A DNA stretch of 41,288 nt from a virus, in IMG/VR virus record IMGVR_UViG_3300025168_000193, positions 1 through 41,288 of that record. One strand, 5' to 3'. The position numbers were made by a program, and so were the translations under genes. Within the stretch, counting starts at the first letter, position 1. Each line of letters opens with the position of its first letter. Positions 17,756 through 26,010 of this stretch are shown here, piece after piece. The notes beneath the pieces were generated by a model, which was not told the origin of the DNA, searched no databases, and worked only from the letters and a program-made list of their open reading frames with translations.

Positions 17756-18221
17756 ATTTTTTTAAATATTCGGCTATTAATATCGCATCCGCAGTAGCTA
17801 AGGTTACTTTTAAATGTGGATGCATCTGCTGCGCTAGTCCTTTTTGTCTATTCTTGAAATGCGTCTTGCTTTCTTCTTTTCCTCTTGGTTGTATGCTTAA
17901 GCCTTTCTGCCACGTTCTCGGAGGAACATCTAAAAATGGTATCATATTCGCAATCAACAAACCTCTTAGAAACCCATAGTTCTTTCCAAACTTAAACATA
18001 CTTGAAACCCCCTGTCCAGGCATTGCGCCTACCTTCTCTAGCATTGCAAGAGTGCTTGTACTAGGTACGCCATAGCAGGCTTTTTGCAGTATAATATTTG
18101 CATCGTGTTCGGTATCTGGCATTTTGTATGCTTCAGTTACCAAATTACCATCAGCTTTTATTTTAATAGTACAAAAACCTCCTGATTGACCTGGGTCTAT
18201 ACCTATATATAATGTCTTCAT
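17742..18221 (-). CDS. RuvC-like Holliday junction resolvase (159 aa)
   Basis: An RNase H-fold nuclease of the RuvC type. Visible catalytic acids: D9 in GIDPGQSGG, E62 in LEKVGAMPGQG and D145 in ATADAILIAEY, in the order expected for RuvC (DPG, then E, then ADA). The segment SMFKFGKNYGFLRG and the WQK following it are also typical of phage RuvC-like enzymes. It should cleave four-way and branched DNA formed during recombination-dependent replication, before packaging. Length matches the family (about 150-190 residues). It lies in the same leftward block as the primase-helicase and nuclease genes. Confidence 0.85.
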   Translation of the reverse strand: MKTLYIGIDPGQSGGFCTIKIKADGNLVTEAYKMPDTEHDANIILQKACYGVPSTSTLAMLEKVGAMPGQGVSSMFKFGKNYGFLRGLLIANMIPFLDVPPRTWQKGLSIQPRGKEESKTHFKNRQKGLAQQMHPHLKVTLATADAILIAEYLKKYDND

Positions 18222-18231
18222 AACTTTTTCT

Positions 18232-18324
18232 TTAAATTAATATCCATCGAGTTATTAAAAAAATAATCGAGGCTATACTTATTACAGCTAGTATATTCAA
18301 TATTTTTTCAACTATTTTTTTCAT
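18232..18324 (-). CDS. Tiny single-pass membrane protein candidate (30 aa)
   Basis: Reads MKKIVEKILNILAVISIASI and ends in IIFLITRWILI: a Lys-positive start and one membrane helix. The start overlaps the end of the upstream tiny gene by 17 bases and the stop falls 10 bases before the resolvase start, so it fills an otherwise empty gap in a tightly packed block. Its size makes the call uncertain. Confidence 0.35.
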   Translation of the reverse strand: MKKIVEKILNILAVISIASIIFLITRWILI

Positions 18325-18457
18325 CTTTTTTTTGAAATAGCACATACTTAATTAACTTTAAAGCTGATTTTGTCAAAGTTTGCGCCCTGCTTAAATTTAT
18401 TAATACTGAAAAGACATATATTAATACGCACCATTGTAAAATTTCGTTTACCCACAT
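18308..18457 (-). CDS. Small single-pass membrane protein candidate (49 aa)
   Basis: N-terminus MWVNEILQWCVLIYVFSVLI forms a membrane helix, followed by a basic cytosolic tail (LTKSALKLIKYVLFQKKDEK). The start lies 5 bases after the stop of the preceding gene, which fits the packing seen across this block. No family recognised. Confidence 0.45.
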   Translation of the reverse strand: MWVNEILQWCVLIYVFSVLINLSRAQTLTKSALKLIKYVLFQKKDEKNS

Positions 18458-18462
18458 ACCGT

Positions 18463-18648
18463 TTAATATAATTCGATTAGTTTTACAAATATGGAAATAT
18501 CATCGTCTTGTGTGATGGTGTGATTAAAGTGTCCTTTAGTTGTACGTATTTCAAAATTCAAAGTATCTGAATACCTATCATATTTATATGAGAAATCAGA
18601 TAGTGATTTATATAAAGCGTCTATTATTTTTTTATGCCTTTCGTTCAT
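18463..18648 (-). CDS. Small protein of unknown function (61 aa)
   Basis: A small alpha/beta protein: helix RHKKIIDALYKSLSDFSYKY, then strands DTLNFEIRTTKGHFNHTI and a helical end ISIFVKLIELY. No family recognised. It follows the lipoprotein gene by 3 bases and precedes a tiny membrane protein by 5 bases, so it is probably co-transcribed with the methyltransferase. Confidence 0.55.
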   Translation of the reverse strand: MNERHKKIIDALYKSLSDFSYKYDRYSDTLNFEIRTTKGHFNHTITQDDDISIFVKLIELY

Positions 18649-18651
18649 TTT

Positions 18652-18834
18652 TTATTTTTTTATATCTTTCCATTTTACTATTTGCCCTTCGCTTAGCTTA
18701 AGCTTTGTTTCAAGTATTATTACTTCTTTATTTTTCACTCCTATTATATGAAACCTTGTAGGAGTTAATTGTTGTACTACTTCATATTGAGGCGAGCAGC
18801 TCGTTAATGTAAGTAGGAACATTATTTTTTTCAT
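18652..18834 (-). CDS. Small phage lipoprotein (60 aa)
   Basis: The N-terminus MKKIMFLLTLTSCSPQ is a short lipoprotein signal: two Lys, a hydrophobic run and a lipobox LTSC with the acylated Cys at position 13. The mature part is about 47 residues with two beta-like segments (FHIIGVKNKEVIILETKLKL). Phage lipoproteins often block receptors or injection by competing phages (superinfection exclusion); that role is inferred from class, not shown. The start overlaps the methyltransferase stop by one base (TAATG). Confidence 0.6.
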   Translation of the reverse strand: MKKIMFLLTLTSCSPQYEVVQQLTPTRFHIIGVKNKEVIILETKLKLSEGQIVKWKDIKK

Positions 18835-19547
18835 TAAAACAGTTTTAATTGTTGTTGTTCTCTTTTTACTCTATCATCCGCATTTTCAAAATGGGTATCA
18901 TCTACTTCACAAGCTACCCAATTTCTATTATTCTTTTCACAAGCCATAAGATGCGAGCCGCTACCTGCAAATGGCTCTAGTACTACATCCCCTTCATTGC
19001 TATATTGCCTAAGTAATATTCCTAATAATGGCAAAGGTTTTTGACAGCTATGTATTTGCATTTTGCTATTAACCTTCGCATCAAATATCACATCAGATAT
19101 AGCCTTGCTAGGAACTGGTGGCTTGCCCTTAAAAGCTACGACTATTTTTTCATATTGTCTCCTAAAATGATACCCAAGTCCAAATTGATTTTTTACCCAT
19201 ATCATTACAGCCTTTATGTCAAAACCAGCTGCTTCCAAGACCGTATAGTAATGCCTATCAACTTTGTATCCGCTAAACAGATAAGCAACCGAGTCGTTTT
19301 TTAAAACCCTATATAGTTCTTCGGCAATAGGGGTAAACCATTTTTCCCACTCATCATCTTGAATTTCGTCATTGGCAATAGGGGCGGTTCCATATTTTTT
19401 TTTTGCAGCCTCTCGTTGCGGTACAAAGTTTACACCATAAGGAGGGTCTGTGAGTATAAGGTCGATTGATTCCTTTGGTAATTTTTTCATCAACTCCAAA
19501 CAGTCAATATGGTGTAGTTTATTTATTTCAACGGGTCCTAATTTCAT
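18834..19547 (-). CDS. Orphan DNA adenine-type methyltransferase, beta class (237 aa)
   Basis: A SAM-dependent DNA methyltransferase. The catalytic motif DPPY is at residues 34-37 (ILTDPPYGVN) and the SAM-binding FxGxG motif comes near residue 197 (LEPFAGSGSHLMAC). DPPY before FxGxG defines the beta class, which methylates exocyclic amino groups, here most likely N6-adenine. CQKPLPLLGILLRQYS upstream of FAGSG is also typical. No restriction endonuclease is adjacent, so the enzyme probably protects phage DNA from host restriction or marks it for regulation. The recognition site cannot be read from sequence. Its N-terminal codons overlap the primase-helicase 3' end by 20 bases. Confidence 0.9.
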   Translation of the reverse strand: MKLGPVEINKLHHIDCLELMKKLPKESIDLILTDPPYGVNFVPQREAAKKKYGTAPIANDEIQDDEWEKWFTPIAEELYRVLKNDSVAYLFSGYKVDRHYYTVLEAAGFDIKAVMIWVKNQFGLGYHFRRQYEKIVVAFKGKPPVPSKAISDVIFDAKVNSKMQIHSCQKPLPLLGILLRQYSNEGDVVLEPFAGSGSHLMACEKNNRNWVACEVDDTHFENADDRVKREQQQLKLF

Positions 19548-21354
19548 AATCTTTTGGGTTTGTGTCTAGTGCTCTCGGAACCAAATCTGGTCCCAGCTCT
19601 AGGACTTTATCTAGAGTGTTTCCGCTTTCTCGCTTATTTACAAACCGAGCATACACTAAGCTTTTATCATATACATAATCTTTCTCTTCTCCCATTAGGG
19701 TACTTTCTTCCTTATTAATTATTTGACTTAGGCAGAAATAGGCATCACAATTATCCCTTATTTTTTCTCCTCCCCTTACGTACAGAGACACATCTCTAAC
19801 GTGACCAGATACGCCTTTGGTTATGTGATTAATTAAAATTACAACAACATCTTTATCTTTGGCTAGTTGTTTTAGTTGCTTGGTAATTTCAAAAGCAGTG
19901 AACGATTCACTTTCGCCTACGGATGCCATAGAGTTCATACTGTCAACTACAACAAGGGCTACTTTTTCATCGTAATCTTCCCCAATATCGTTTATGACGT
20001 TTTCCATATCTGAAGGGGATAAATTATTATTATCGATTAAGTAAAATTTATTTTTAAGAACTTGGTTAAATTCTTTACCCATTTGTTGAGCCTCTTCGTC
20101 AGTAATTAGCCCTTTTTTTACTTCTTCTTTTAAATCTCGGTTAAACAACATTCTAAAAGCTCTAATAAAAGATTGCGTAGTAGACATCTCCATATTAAAA
20201 TATGCAATAGGCATACCAAATCGCATACAGTTTTGTATTCCCATCCACATTGCTAATAGGCTTTTCTTTGTTCCTCCTTTTCCTATAATAGAATAAAGGT
20301 TCCCTCTCGCTAACCCTCCATCTAGGTCAGCATCCCATTCGTCTACAGTAGTAGGTATGTACCTGCTGTTTTTTATAGAATCGATTACAGAAAAAGTTAA
20401 TGTATCTACGGGCTTTATGTTTATTTTATCTGGCGCATTCTTACTAACAGTCTTCATAGCAGAACTAATAAGGCTATTAAACTCTTGGGGGCTAAAGTCT
20501 TTCCCGTTTTGATTTTTAGTTTGTGTAAATATGTGTCGCATAATATCGGTAGCCTCGTTTCCTTTTATCCCCTTAGTTGAAAATAACTTGCAAGCTTGTT
20601 TAAATAGTGTGTTATTTCTTTGTCCGTTTTGGGGTAATGAAAAAAGCGATGTGCTATCCTTATCGAATTTTTTGGATTGCGCTTCATAGCTAGATGCCCC
20701 TTCGAATATTTTTATAAGATGTTCGTTAGGCTGTATTTGAATTTTATCGGTATCGAATATTTTACAATCTTTTGCATATTCAGTTATATTACTAATTGGT
20801 TCTCCCCAAAAAACTTTATATGGTATGTATATTTTATATAGTCCACTTTTTTTATTTACAGAAAATGGTAATCTTATTACTCTGTTTTTATTATAGATAG
20901 AATAGTCTACGCAATCAATGTTTTTTGTTATAGCTTGAACGAATTTTTTAATTTTATCTGGAAGGTCTATAGAAAATTCTCCGCTTATGTTAATAAGGGA
21001 TGAGTTGATTCCTACGTGAAAACCTTTACTCCCAGAGAAGTACGCTGGGAATGTTGATGGGTTCAAGCTGCTCATTTCAGCTAACTGCTTGATAAATTTA
21101 ATTGCTTCTGTCCTGGCTCCTTCAATATCATCTTCTTTATCAAAATCTACCCATATATTATCTATTGAAACTGCACCACTAAAATCGGCTACAGTTTTTT
21201 TTTCTGTCACATATCTAAAGAAGTCTTTATCGAATCTGTAATGACTTATATATCTTTCGTGCTTTGATTTGTATATTTTTATATCTTGTAAAAGGACTAT
21301 GTTACCCCTATTTTTTATATCTTTTTCTATTAGCTCAACATATTGATTAATCAT
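19528..21354 (-). CDS. AEP primase-RecA-type helicase fusion (608 aa)
   Basis: A bifunctional replication protein. N-terminal archaeo-eukaryotic primase features: metal-binding D70 and D72 in IWVDFDKED, YFSGSKGFHVG (about 105-115), D150 and RLPFSVNKKSGLYK. A middle linker helical region follows. The C-terminal half is a RecA/DnaB-like ATPase with Walker A GKGGTKKS near residue 355, Walker B VALVVVDSMNS, and ILINHITKG. It should unwind DNA at the fork and synthesise primers. Only the two bases before its ATG separate it from the DnaA-like gene upstream. No separate DnaB or DnaG is needed if this works as in other phages with fused AEP-helicases. Confidence 0.85.
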   Translation of the reverse strand: MINQYVELIEKDIKNRGNIVLLQDIKIYKSKHERYISHYRFDKDFFRYVTEKKTVADFSGAVSIDNIWVDFDKEDDIEGARTEAIKFIKQLAEMSSLNPSTFPAYFSGSKGFHVGINSSLINISGEFSIDLPDKIKKFVQAITKNIDCVDYSIYNKNRVIRLPFSVNKKSGLYKIYIPYKVFWGEPISNITEYAKDCKIFDTDKIQIQPNEHLIKIFEGASSYEAQSKKFDKDSTSLFSLPQNGQRNNTLFKQACKLFSTKGIKGNEATDIMRHIFTQTKNQNGKDFSPQEFNSLISSAMKTVSKNAPDKINIKPVDTLTFSVIDSIKNSRYIPTTVDEWDADLDGGLARGNLYSIIGKGGTKKSLLAMWMGIQNCMRFGMPIAYFNMEMSTTQSFIRAFRMLFNRDLKEEVKKGLITDEEAQQMGKEFNQVLKNKFYLIDNNNLSPSDMENVINDIGEDYDEKVALVVVDSMNSMASVGESESFTAFEITKQLKQLAKDKDVVVILINHITKGVSGHVRDVSLYVRGGEKIRDNCDAYFCLSQIINKEESTLMGEEKDYVYDKSLVYARFVNKRESGNTLDKVLELGPDLVPRALDTNPKDYEIRTR

Positions 21355-21356
21355 AT

Positions 21357-21830
21357 TTATGCATTTACAGTTTCATTATTTTTTTCATTTAGGCTACCTA
21401 GTCGTTCAGTGTACATTTTTATTTTATTAGAAAGCGCATCTCGTCTGCGTGTTAGCTTTTTGATTTTATGCTTTATAATAATTGGGTTGTATTCTGTTTT
21501 TATAATAAAAACCGCCTCTACACCCTTAAATACATCTCTATATGCAGTACTATATTCAGCATACAGACCTATTTCATCTTTGTGTTTCTGCAAGTGGTGT
21601 ATAATAGATGCGTGACTTGATATGTTTAAGAGCTTTGCTATTTCGTTTAGGTTCATACCTAAATAGTCTCGTGCAATTACACAGAATATTCTTCTTGCGT
21701 GGACTATGTACCTAAACCTAGCATCTCCCTGCATTAGTTCAAAAGCAACTTTTGTCTTGTCCTTTATAACATCTATTAATATTATAACCTCAATTGCTTT
21801 TTCATCTTCTTCTGTTAGTTCAGTTTTCAT
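21357..21830 (-). CDS. DnaA domain IV-like origin-binding protein (157 aa)
   Basis: Residues about 38-84 (ARRIFCVIARDYLGMNLNEI, then AKLLNISSHASIIHHLQKHK) match the C-terminal DNA-binding domain of DnaA: helix, helix-turn-helix, then a H-x-[ST]-[IV] recognition loop followed by a basic helix, as in the RDHSTVLHA signature. The AAA+ ATPase domain of DnaA is absent, so this is a stand-alone binding domain with an acidic N-terminus and a coiled-coil-like basic C-terminus. It probably recognises the phage origin and loads the adjacent primase-helicase, or titrates host DnaA sites; both are inference. Confidence 0.7.
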   Translation of the reverse strand: MKTELTEEDEKAIEVIILIDVIKDKTKVAFELMQGDARFRYIVHARRIFCVIARDYLGMNLNEIAKLLNISSHASIIHHLQKHKDEIGLYAEYSTAYRDVFKGVEAVFIIKTEYNPIIIKHKIKKLTRRRDALSNKIKMYTERLGSLNEKNNETVNA

Positions 21831-22089
21831 TTAGTAGTAGATTATCTTCTGGTTGTATTTCTATATATCTTACTTCTTCTATTTCTATTTCGCCAATTTT
21901 ATACCCATACCTTTGTGGGTTTCTATAAAAGTGACTTAGCATTTGACCTTCATTCGGGACATAGCGTTCATAATAATCGCACCATTGGCAATCACATATT
22001 GCAAAACCTAACATAACTTGCCCAGTTGTTTTTGAATATGCTCGCATAAACGCAAACATCATCAACCTGTATCCGAACTTTTTTTCCAT
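21820..22089 (-). CDS. Cys-containing small protein of unknown function (89 aa)
   Basis: An N-terminal hydrophobic/basic stretch (FGYRLMMFAFMRAYSKTTGQ) leads to a CDCQWCDYY cluster that could bind a metal with other ligands, and the C-terminus is acidic. Not recognised. It overlaps the SNF2 helicase 3' end by 28 bases and the DnaA-like start by 11 bases, showing tight packing inside the replication block. Confidence 0.55.
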   Translation of the reverse strand: MEKKFGYRLMMFAFMRAYSKTTGQVMLGFAICDCQWCDYYERYVPNEGQMLSHFYRNPQRYGYKIGEIEIEEVRYIEIQPEDNLLLNEN

Positions 22090-23714
22090 TTTACTATAGC
22101 ATCTTTTACAAGCTTATCGTAAGCGTTTTCAAACTCTATTGTTTCTTTTCCATTATCTATAGCTTTACTTATATCTTCTGATTTTTTCAATATCATATCA
22201 TAAATTGACTCATCTACCGAACTACGGCATATAGTATAGTAAACATTAACAGTATTCTTTTGTCCTATTCGGTGTAGCCTATCTATTGCCTGCTGAAGCT
22301 CAGAGACAGTTAATGGGAAATTGCAGAATAGGACATCGCTAGCTACTTGAAGATTAATACCAACTCCAGCAGCTTGCATATTTCCAATGAAAATTTTACA
22401 GGAATCATCTTTCATAAACTTATCAATATTCTCTTGTCTTTTATCTGAACTCATACCACCATATACACTTACTGCGTGTTCCTTGAAGTGATTCTGAAGC
22501 ATTTCTCTTGGTTCATTATAAGATGTAAACACTACTACTTTTTTATCATTGTAAACAATATTTTCTATTAGCTCGATAATGTTTTTAATCTTACTCTTTG
22601 TTGCTATAATGTTTAGTGTATGTATAGAGCCATCAAATCCTTCGCTTTCTTCTTCGACTATCTTGTTTATCTTTTCAGAATACTCTTCCGTATAGTCAAG
22701 GAAATCAAAATAATATTTCGTGTATACCTTATCTGGTAAATCAGTACAATCGGACTTTATTTTACGAATCATAAAGTTACTTATTTTAACCGATAACTCA
22801 AAAAGGTTCTTTCCTTTCATAACTTGTACGCCTCCCCATTGGTTTATGTAGCTTTGGGTATACCTATCTATATACTTCCTATAATTAGCGCCTAAGGGCT
22901 GTTTAGAAAGCTTTAAATAGGCAAACAAGTCATCTGGCTTATTCCATATCGGAGTACCCGTTAAGAAGCTTATTTTAGCTTTGCAGCTTTTTACTATTTT
23001 TGCTATATACTTATGCCTTTTACTTTTGCAGTTTTTTATATTGTGAGCTTCATCTAAAATTATATGGTTAAAGTTTCTTAGTTGCAGCTCCCCTAAAAAC
23101 TTTTTAAGCATATCGTAATTAATAATTAAATAGTATTCGTTACTAGACCTAATGGTGTTTTTCTCCTTGCTATCATAGACGCTTATTTCATTTTTATCTA
23201 CTCCCCATTTTATTAATTCATTATACCAGTTCCATTTGCAGATAGCAGGGCAAACTACCAATGTTAAAAACCCCTTGTTTTCATTGCGGAGTATCTCTGT
23301 AACCGCAATGGTGGTAATTGATTTCCCTAAACCTTGCTCAAATGCCAATAGGTTATGTTTGTTTGATATCATAGGGCAAATAGCATCAACCTGGTGTCGA
23401 TATAGTTTTGTACAAAAAGGTAGCTTGTTAATTTTCCCATAGTATGGAGATAGTTTTTGGCTATAGCTTTCTTTTAGTGATGAATAAATCAACTTTCTTT
23501 CTTCTTGAAAAGCTGAAGACTTTACAAACGAAGGGAAGCAATACTGCAAAAATGCAAATAAAGATACTCGGCTTGTTTTTAAAAGGCTAGCATAAAGAAC
23601 CCCATTTTCAAAAGTAAACCCTAAGCTTTCCGAGATATCGAGTTCCTCTGGGAACCATCTATCTTTTGAAAAGATAATAGCGTTTTCTTCTTTATCTACG
23701 GTTATTCTCCCCAT
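22062..23714 (-). CDS. SNF2-family DEAH helicase/translocase (550 aa)
   Basis: A superfamily 2 ATPase of the SNF2 group. Motif I is EQGLGKSITTIA with the P-loop Lys at residue 131, motif II is LDEAH (220-224), motif III is FLTGTPIWN, and the second RecA domain has VVFTSY, AGVGINLQVA and QQAIDRLHRIGQ, the latter two being motifs V and VI typical of SNF2 enzymes. Such phage proteins translocate on double-stranded DNA to remodel protein-DNA complexes or drive recombination and replication restart. The first ~100 residues form a poorly conserved N-terminal domain. All motifs needed for ATPase activity are intact. Confidence 0.9.
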   Translation of the reverse strand: MGRITVDKEENAIIFSKDRWFPEELDISESLGFTFENGVLYASLLKTSRVSLFAFLQYCFPSFVKSSAFQEERKLIYSSLKESYSQKLSPYYGKINKLPFCTKLYRHQVDAICPMISNKHNLLAFEQGLGKSITTIAVTEILRNENKGFLTLVVCPAICKWNWYNELIKWGVDKNEISVYDSKEKNTIRSSNEYYLIINYDMLKKFLGELQLRNFNHIILDEAHNIKNCKSKRHKYIAKIVKSCKAKISFLTGTPIWNKPDDLFAYLKLSKQPLGANYRKYIDRYTQSYINQWGGVQVMKGKNLFELSVKISNFMIRKIKSDCTDLPDKVYTKYYFDFLDYTEEYSEKINKIVEEESEGFDGSIHTLNIIATKSKIKNIIELIENIVYNDKKVVVFTSYNEPREMLQNHFKEHAVSVYGGMSSDKRQENIDKFMKDDSCKIFIGNMQAAGVGINLQVASDVLFCNFPLTVSELQQAIDRLHRIGQKNTVNVYYTICRSSVDESIYDMILKKSEDISKAIDNGKETIEFENAYDKLVKDAIVKWKKSSDTG

Positions 23715-23716
23715 TA

Positions 23717-24028
23717 TTATTCGTTTACTTCTCTTATAGCCTTGTATACATATCGCTCTATTACATCTGTATCGTAATCTTCCGATACGCTATCTACGGT
23801 TACATCGTATTTTTTTGTACTTGTGTCGTATTGGACATCGCCTTGAGCAACCACTCTGTTATGATTGTAAACATACGACCAGCTTTTTATTCCTTCTGTG
23901 GCTGAATAGGATTCCTCATCGAAAACTACAGGAGGAGATGCATCACAATCGCAACTATAGGATGTTCTGCCACAACTCATACATTCATCGTCTTGGTATT
24001 CTTCCCATATGTCATCTTCGTAGCTCAT
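23717..24028 (-). CDS. Acidic zinc-knuckle protein of unknown function (103 aa)
   Basis: A Cys cluster CMSCGRTSYSCDCD near residues 17-30 could hold one zinc. The remainder is strongly acidic and Tyr/Val-rich (EDYDTDVIERYVYKAI). It follows the SNF2 gene start by two bases on the upstream side and is probably co-translated with it. No family recognised; a protein-interaction or DNA-mimic-like role could be imagined from the acidity but is not supported further. Confidence 0.55.
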   Translation of the reverse strand: MSYEDDIWEEYQDDECMSCGRTSYSCDCDASPPVVFDEESYSATEGIKSWSYVYNHNRVVAQGDVQYDTSTKKYDVTVDSVSEDYDTDVIERYVYKAIREVNE

Positions 24029-24056
24029 TGTGTTGGTTTTTTATTTTAGCTAATAA

Positions 24057-24371
24057 TTATATCCAGTCAAAATCTATTATATCTCTTTTTATTTCTTCTT
24101 TTTTTCGAGCTCTTTTTTCATAATTGATACCCCTTAGTTCTGGGTCTTCGCTTTGTAGCTTTGCCCTTATTCTGCGTATGGTCTCGTATGCAGTTAATTT
24201 CCCTGATGACATTATGTTGAAAAAGGTATTAGTAGGTACGGTTTTTATATCTACACCTATTTCTTCTTTCCATATTAAGCATACTAAAAGGTTATCGTTA
24301 TCCCTTGACTTTGGATAGTTGGTTAGGGTATCTATAACTTTGTTTTTTGCAGTTGAGCTTAGGTTAATCAT
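24057..24371 (-). CDS. Conserved phage helical protein (104 aa)
   Basis: Contains LTNYPKSRDNDNLLVCLIWK, MSSGKLTAYETIRRIRAKLQ and PELRGINYEKRARKK. This layout (PKSRDxDxxL, then SGKLTxxETIRRxRxKLQ, then PELRGxxY) recurs in small phage proteins found in replication and recombination blocks. Function is unknown; the basic arginine-rich helix before the end suggests nucleic-acid binding. Located between the SNF2 helicase and nuclease genes. Confidence 0.6.
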   Translation of the reverse strand: MINLSSTAKNKVIDTLTNYPKSRDNDNLLVCLIWKEEIGVDIKTVPTNTFFNIMSSGKLTAYETIRRIRAKLQSEDPELRGINYEKRARKKEEIKRDIIDFDWI

Positions 24372-24375
24372 AATT

Positions 24376-24879
24376 TTAGTTTAAGTAAATTTGTGGAGCT
24401 AAAAACCTAGAAAACCTTCCTTTTGAATTTGAAGATACTGTTTCATTACCAATTGTAGATTTGCCATTTTTTTTATCTATTTCGTATGTATAAGTTGTAT
24501 TAGATATTTTGGTTTCAAATGTTACCATTATACATTCTTCCTTATCTGATGCATCCTTTACACTAAAATTATCAAGCTCCTCTTTTGTAATCTCTTTTAT
24601 AGGTCTACTAACTTTCCACGCTTCAGTAATTAGCATTAGAGCCACTACATCTTTTTCTTTACACATTTTTGCTACCGCATCGCCAAGCTTATCTTTTGTT
24701 GTATTGTCTTTTAATAAGTGGTTAATTGGTATTGCCCCCATTATTAGCTCGTTAGATATTTTTTCTTTCTCTACAAACAATATAAGCGAACTTACTTCGC
24801 CATCTAGCTCAAACAATCTTTTCATTGTGGATATAATATCATCCCGCCAATCGTTTATATTTATAATTTTATTTACCAT
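24376..24879 (-). CDS. Phage protein of unknown function (167 aa)
   Basis: Helical N-terminal half (DWRDDIISTMKRLFELDGEV), a middle with VALMLITEAWKVSRPIKEI and a beta-rich C-terminal part (CIMVTFETKISNTTYTYEID). No family recognised. It overlaps the end of the RecB-like nuclease gene by 11 bases, so it is probably produced together with it. Confidence 0.55.
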   Translation of the reverse strand: MVNKIININDWRDDIISTMKRLFELDGEVSSLILFVEKEKISNELIMGAIPINHLLKDNTTKDKLGDAVAKMCKEKDVVALMLITEAWKVSRPIKEITKEELDNFSVKDASDKEECIMVTFETKISNTTYTYEIDKKNGKSTIGNETVSSNSKGRFSRFLAPQIYLN

Positions 24880-25762
24880 AATGATATTTATTTATAAATT
24901 GCGAACAGAAAGGAGCCACAGAACAATATCCTTCACACCTTATATCCTTGCCTTCCCTTAACTCAACTACTAAGGCTCTTTTCTTAGCCTCTTTTTCAGT
25001 AAGGAGTTTGATATGGTTTTTAGCATCCTCTTCTGTTTCGCAAATTTTTAACGCACGTTTTTTTGTTGGGTCTTTTACTGCATAGGTATTAGGTTTAGAC
25101 CATCTTTCCCTTTCGTTACATTCAGGCAACTCATCCCCATCCATTGCTTGTATATGTTCCGACATTTTTCTATTGATATACTTCTCCATTGCGGCTGCAG
25201 AGTATACTGGTAAATCGACTTCTGCTATTTGTTTTTGCGGATACTTACCTGTTGAGAAGTTTCTATCTGCCTCAGACCTCTTCCAATCTTTTAGAATAGC
25301 TATAATCTTAATAGCTTTAACTTCGTATCCAATAGCACGTAGCATATGTGCATAGCAGTTTAATTGTGCCTCCCATTGCCAATGGTCAGGAGAAAATGTT
25401 ATGTTCCAAGAAGAGGTAACTTTGAAATCGTAAAGCGTTTTAGTTTTCTTGTCATAAAGGTCAGCAGTCCCGCTTAATACTTTTCCCATTAGCTTATATT
25501 CTAACGATACTTCCGATAAGTAATCTTCTACTCCTTCTGCTGCTCTTTCTATTATACTATGAGTTGCACTCCCAAACAAAGCCCATACCATATCAATTGC
25601 ATCTTCTTCTATTTCATCGTAATGCTTTGATTTTAAAACCCTTACTCTTGGGCTATCTATTAATTGCGTAACAGATATATCGCCTGTCCTATGGTATTTA
25701 TCGTTTCTAATTGCCTTTACTAAAGGTTCTGGTAGGTTGTATTTATTAGTTAGCTTTCCCAT
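24869..25762 (-). CDS. PD-(D/E)XK nuclease, RecB/Cas4-like (297 aa)
   Basis: A RecB-family nuclease fold. Motifs in order: GSATHSIIE with H68, GTADLYD with D101, YDFKVTS with D112-x-K114, and a downstream QLNCYAHML, which together form the metal site and the QxxxY motif of this family. The C-terminus carries a Cys cluster (CEGYCSVAPFC), reminiscent of the iron-sulfur clusters of Cas4/AddB nucleases, although a fourth ligand is not obvious. It likely resects DNA ends for recombination or degrades host DNA. Start overlaps the HNH gene by 13 bases. Confidence 0.8.
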   Translation of the reverse strand: MGKLTNKYNLPEPLVKAIRNDKYHRTGDISVTQLIDSPRVRVLKSKHYDEIEEDAIDMVWALFGSATHSIIERAAEGVEDYLSEVSLEYKLMGKVLSGTADLYDKKTKTLYDFKVTSSWNITFSPDHWQWEAQLNCYAHMLRAIGYEVKAIKIIAILKDWKRSEADRNFSTGKYPQKQIAEVDLPVYSAAAMEKYINRKMSEHIQAMDGDELPECNERERWSKPNTYAVKDPTKKRALKICETEEDAKNHIKLLTEKEAKKRALVVELREGKDIRCEGYCSVAPFCSQFINKYHYGK

Positions 25763-26010
25763 TTTCCTAGTATCTTTAAATGTTTATTTTTTACTTCCTT
25801 ATTAAATTCTTTAGAGCTTTCTGCTTTATTATGACAACTCCTACATAGTCCTGCTAAGTTCTCTATGTAGTCTTTTGTTTTGCTTCCTCCCATTCCTCTT
25901 GGTTCTATATGATGGACATCCACAGCAGGACTGCCACACATCTCGCATAAAGGAGTATCTTGCTCTCCTATTTTAAAATGCTTAGTGTATATTTTGGTAT
26001 GTTTTTTCAT
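25750..26010 (-). CDS. HNH endonuclease (86 aa)
   Basis: A compact HNH nuclease with zinc ligands C22-x-x-C25 and C56-x-x-C59, the catalytic pair H33-H34 in DVHHIEPRG, N51 in IENLAGLC and H60 in CRSCHN. This is the standard HNH (beta-beta-alpha metal) architecture with nothing else attached. In phages such enzymes nick DNA for packaging, recombination or mobility. It overlaps both neighbours by short stretches within the nuclease cluster, so a recombination role alongside the RecB-like protein is likely; mobility as a free-standing homing enzyme is an alternative. Confidence 0.85.
   Translation of the reverse strand: MKKHTKIYTKHFKIGEQDTPLCEMCGSPAVDVHHIEPRGMGGSKTKDYIENLAGLCRSCHNKAESSKEFNKEVKNKHLKILGKWES

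Noticed and set aside
18834-19547. Complete restriction-modification system
   Set aside because: No restriction endonuclease or specificity subunit is adjacent; the HNH and RecB-like genes belong to the recombination cluster.
25750-26010. HNH gene as an inserted homing element
   Set aside because: It overlaps both neighbours by a few bases and does not interrupt a gene, so it appears integral to the operon.
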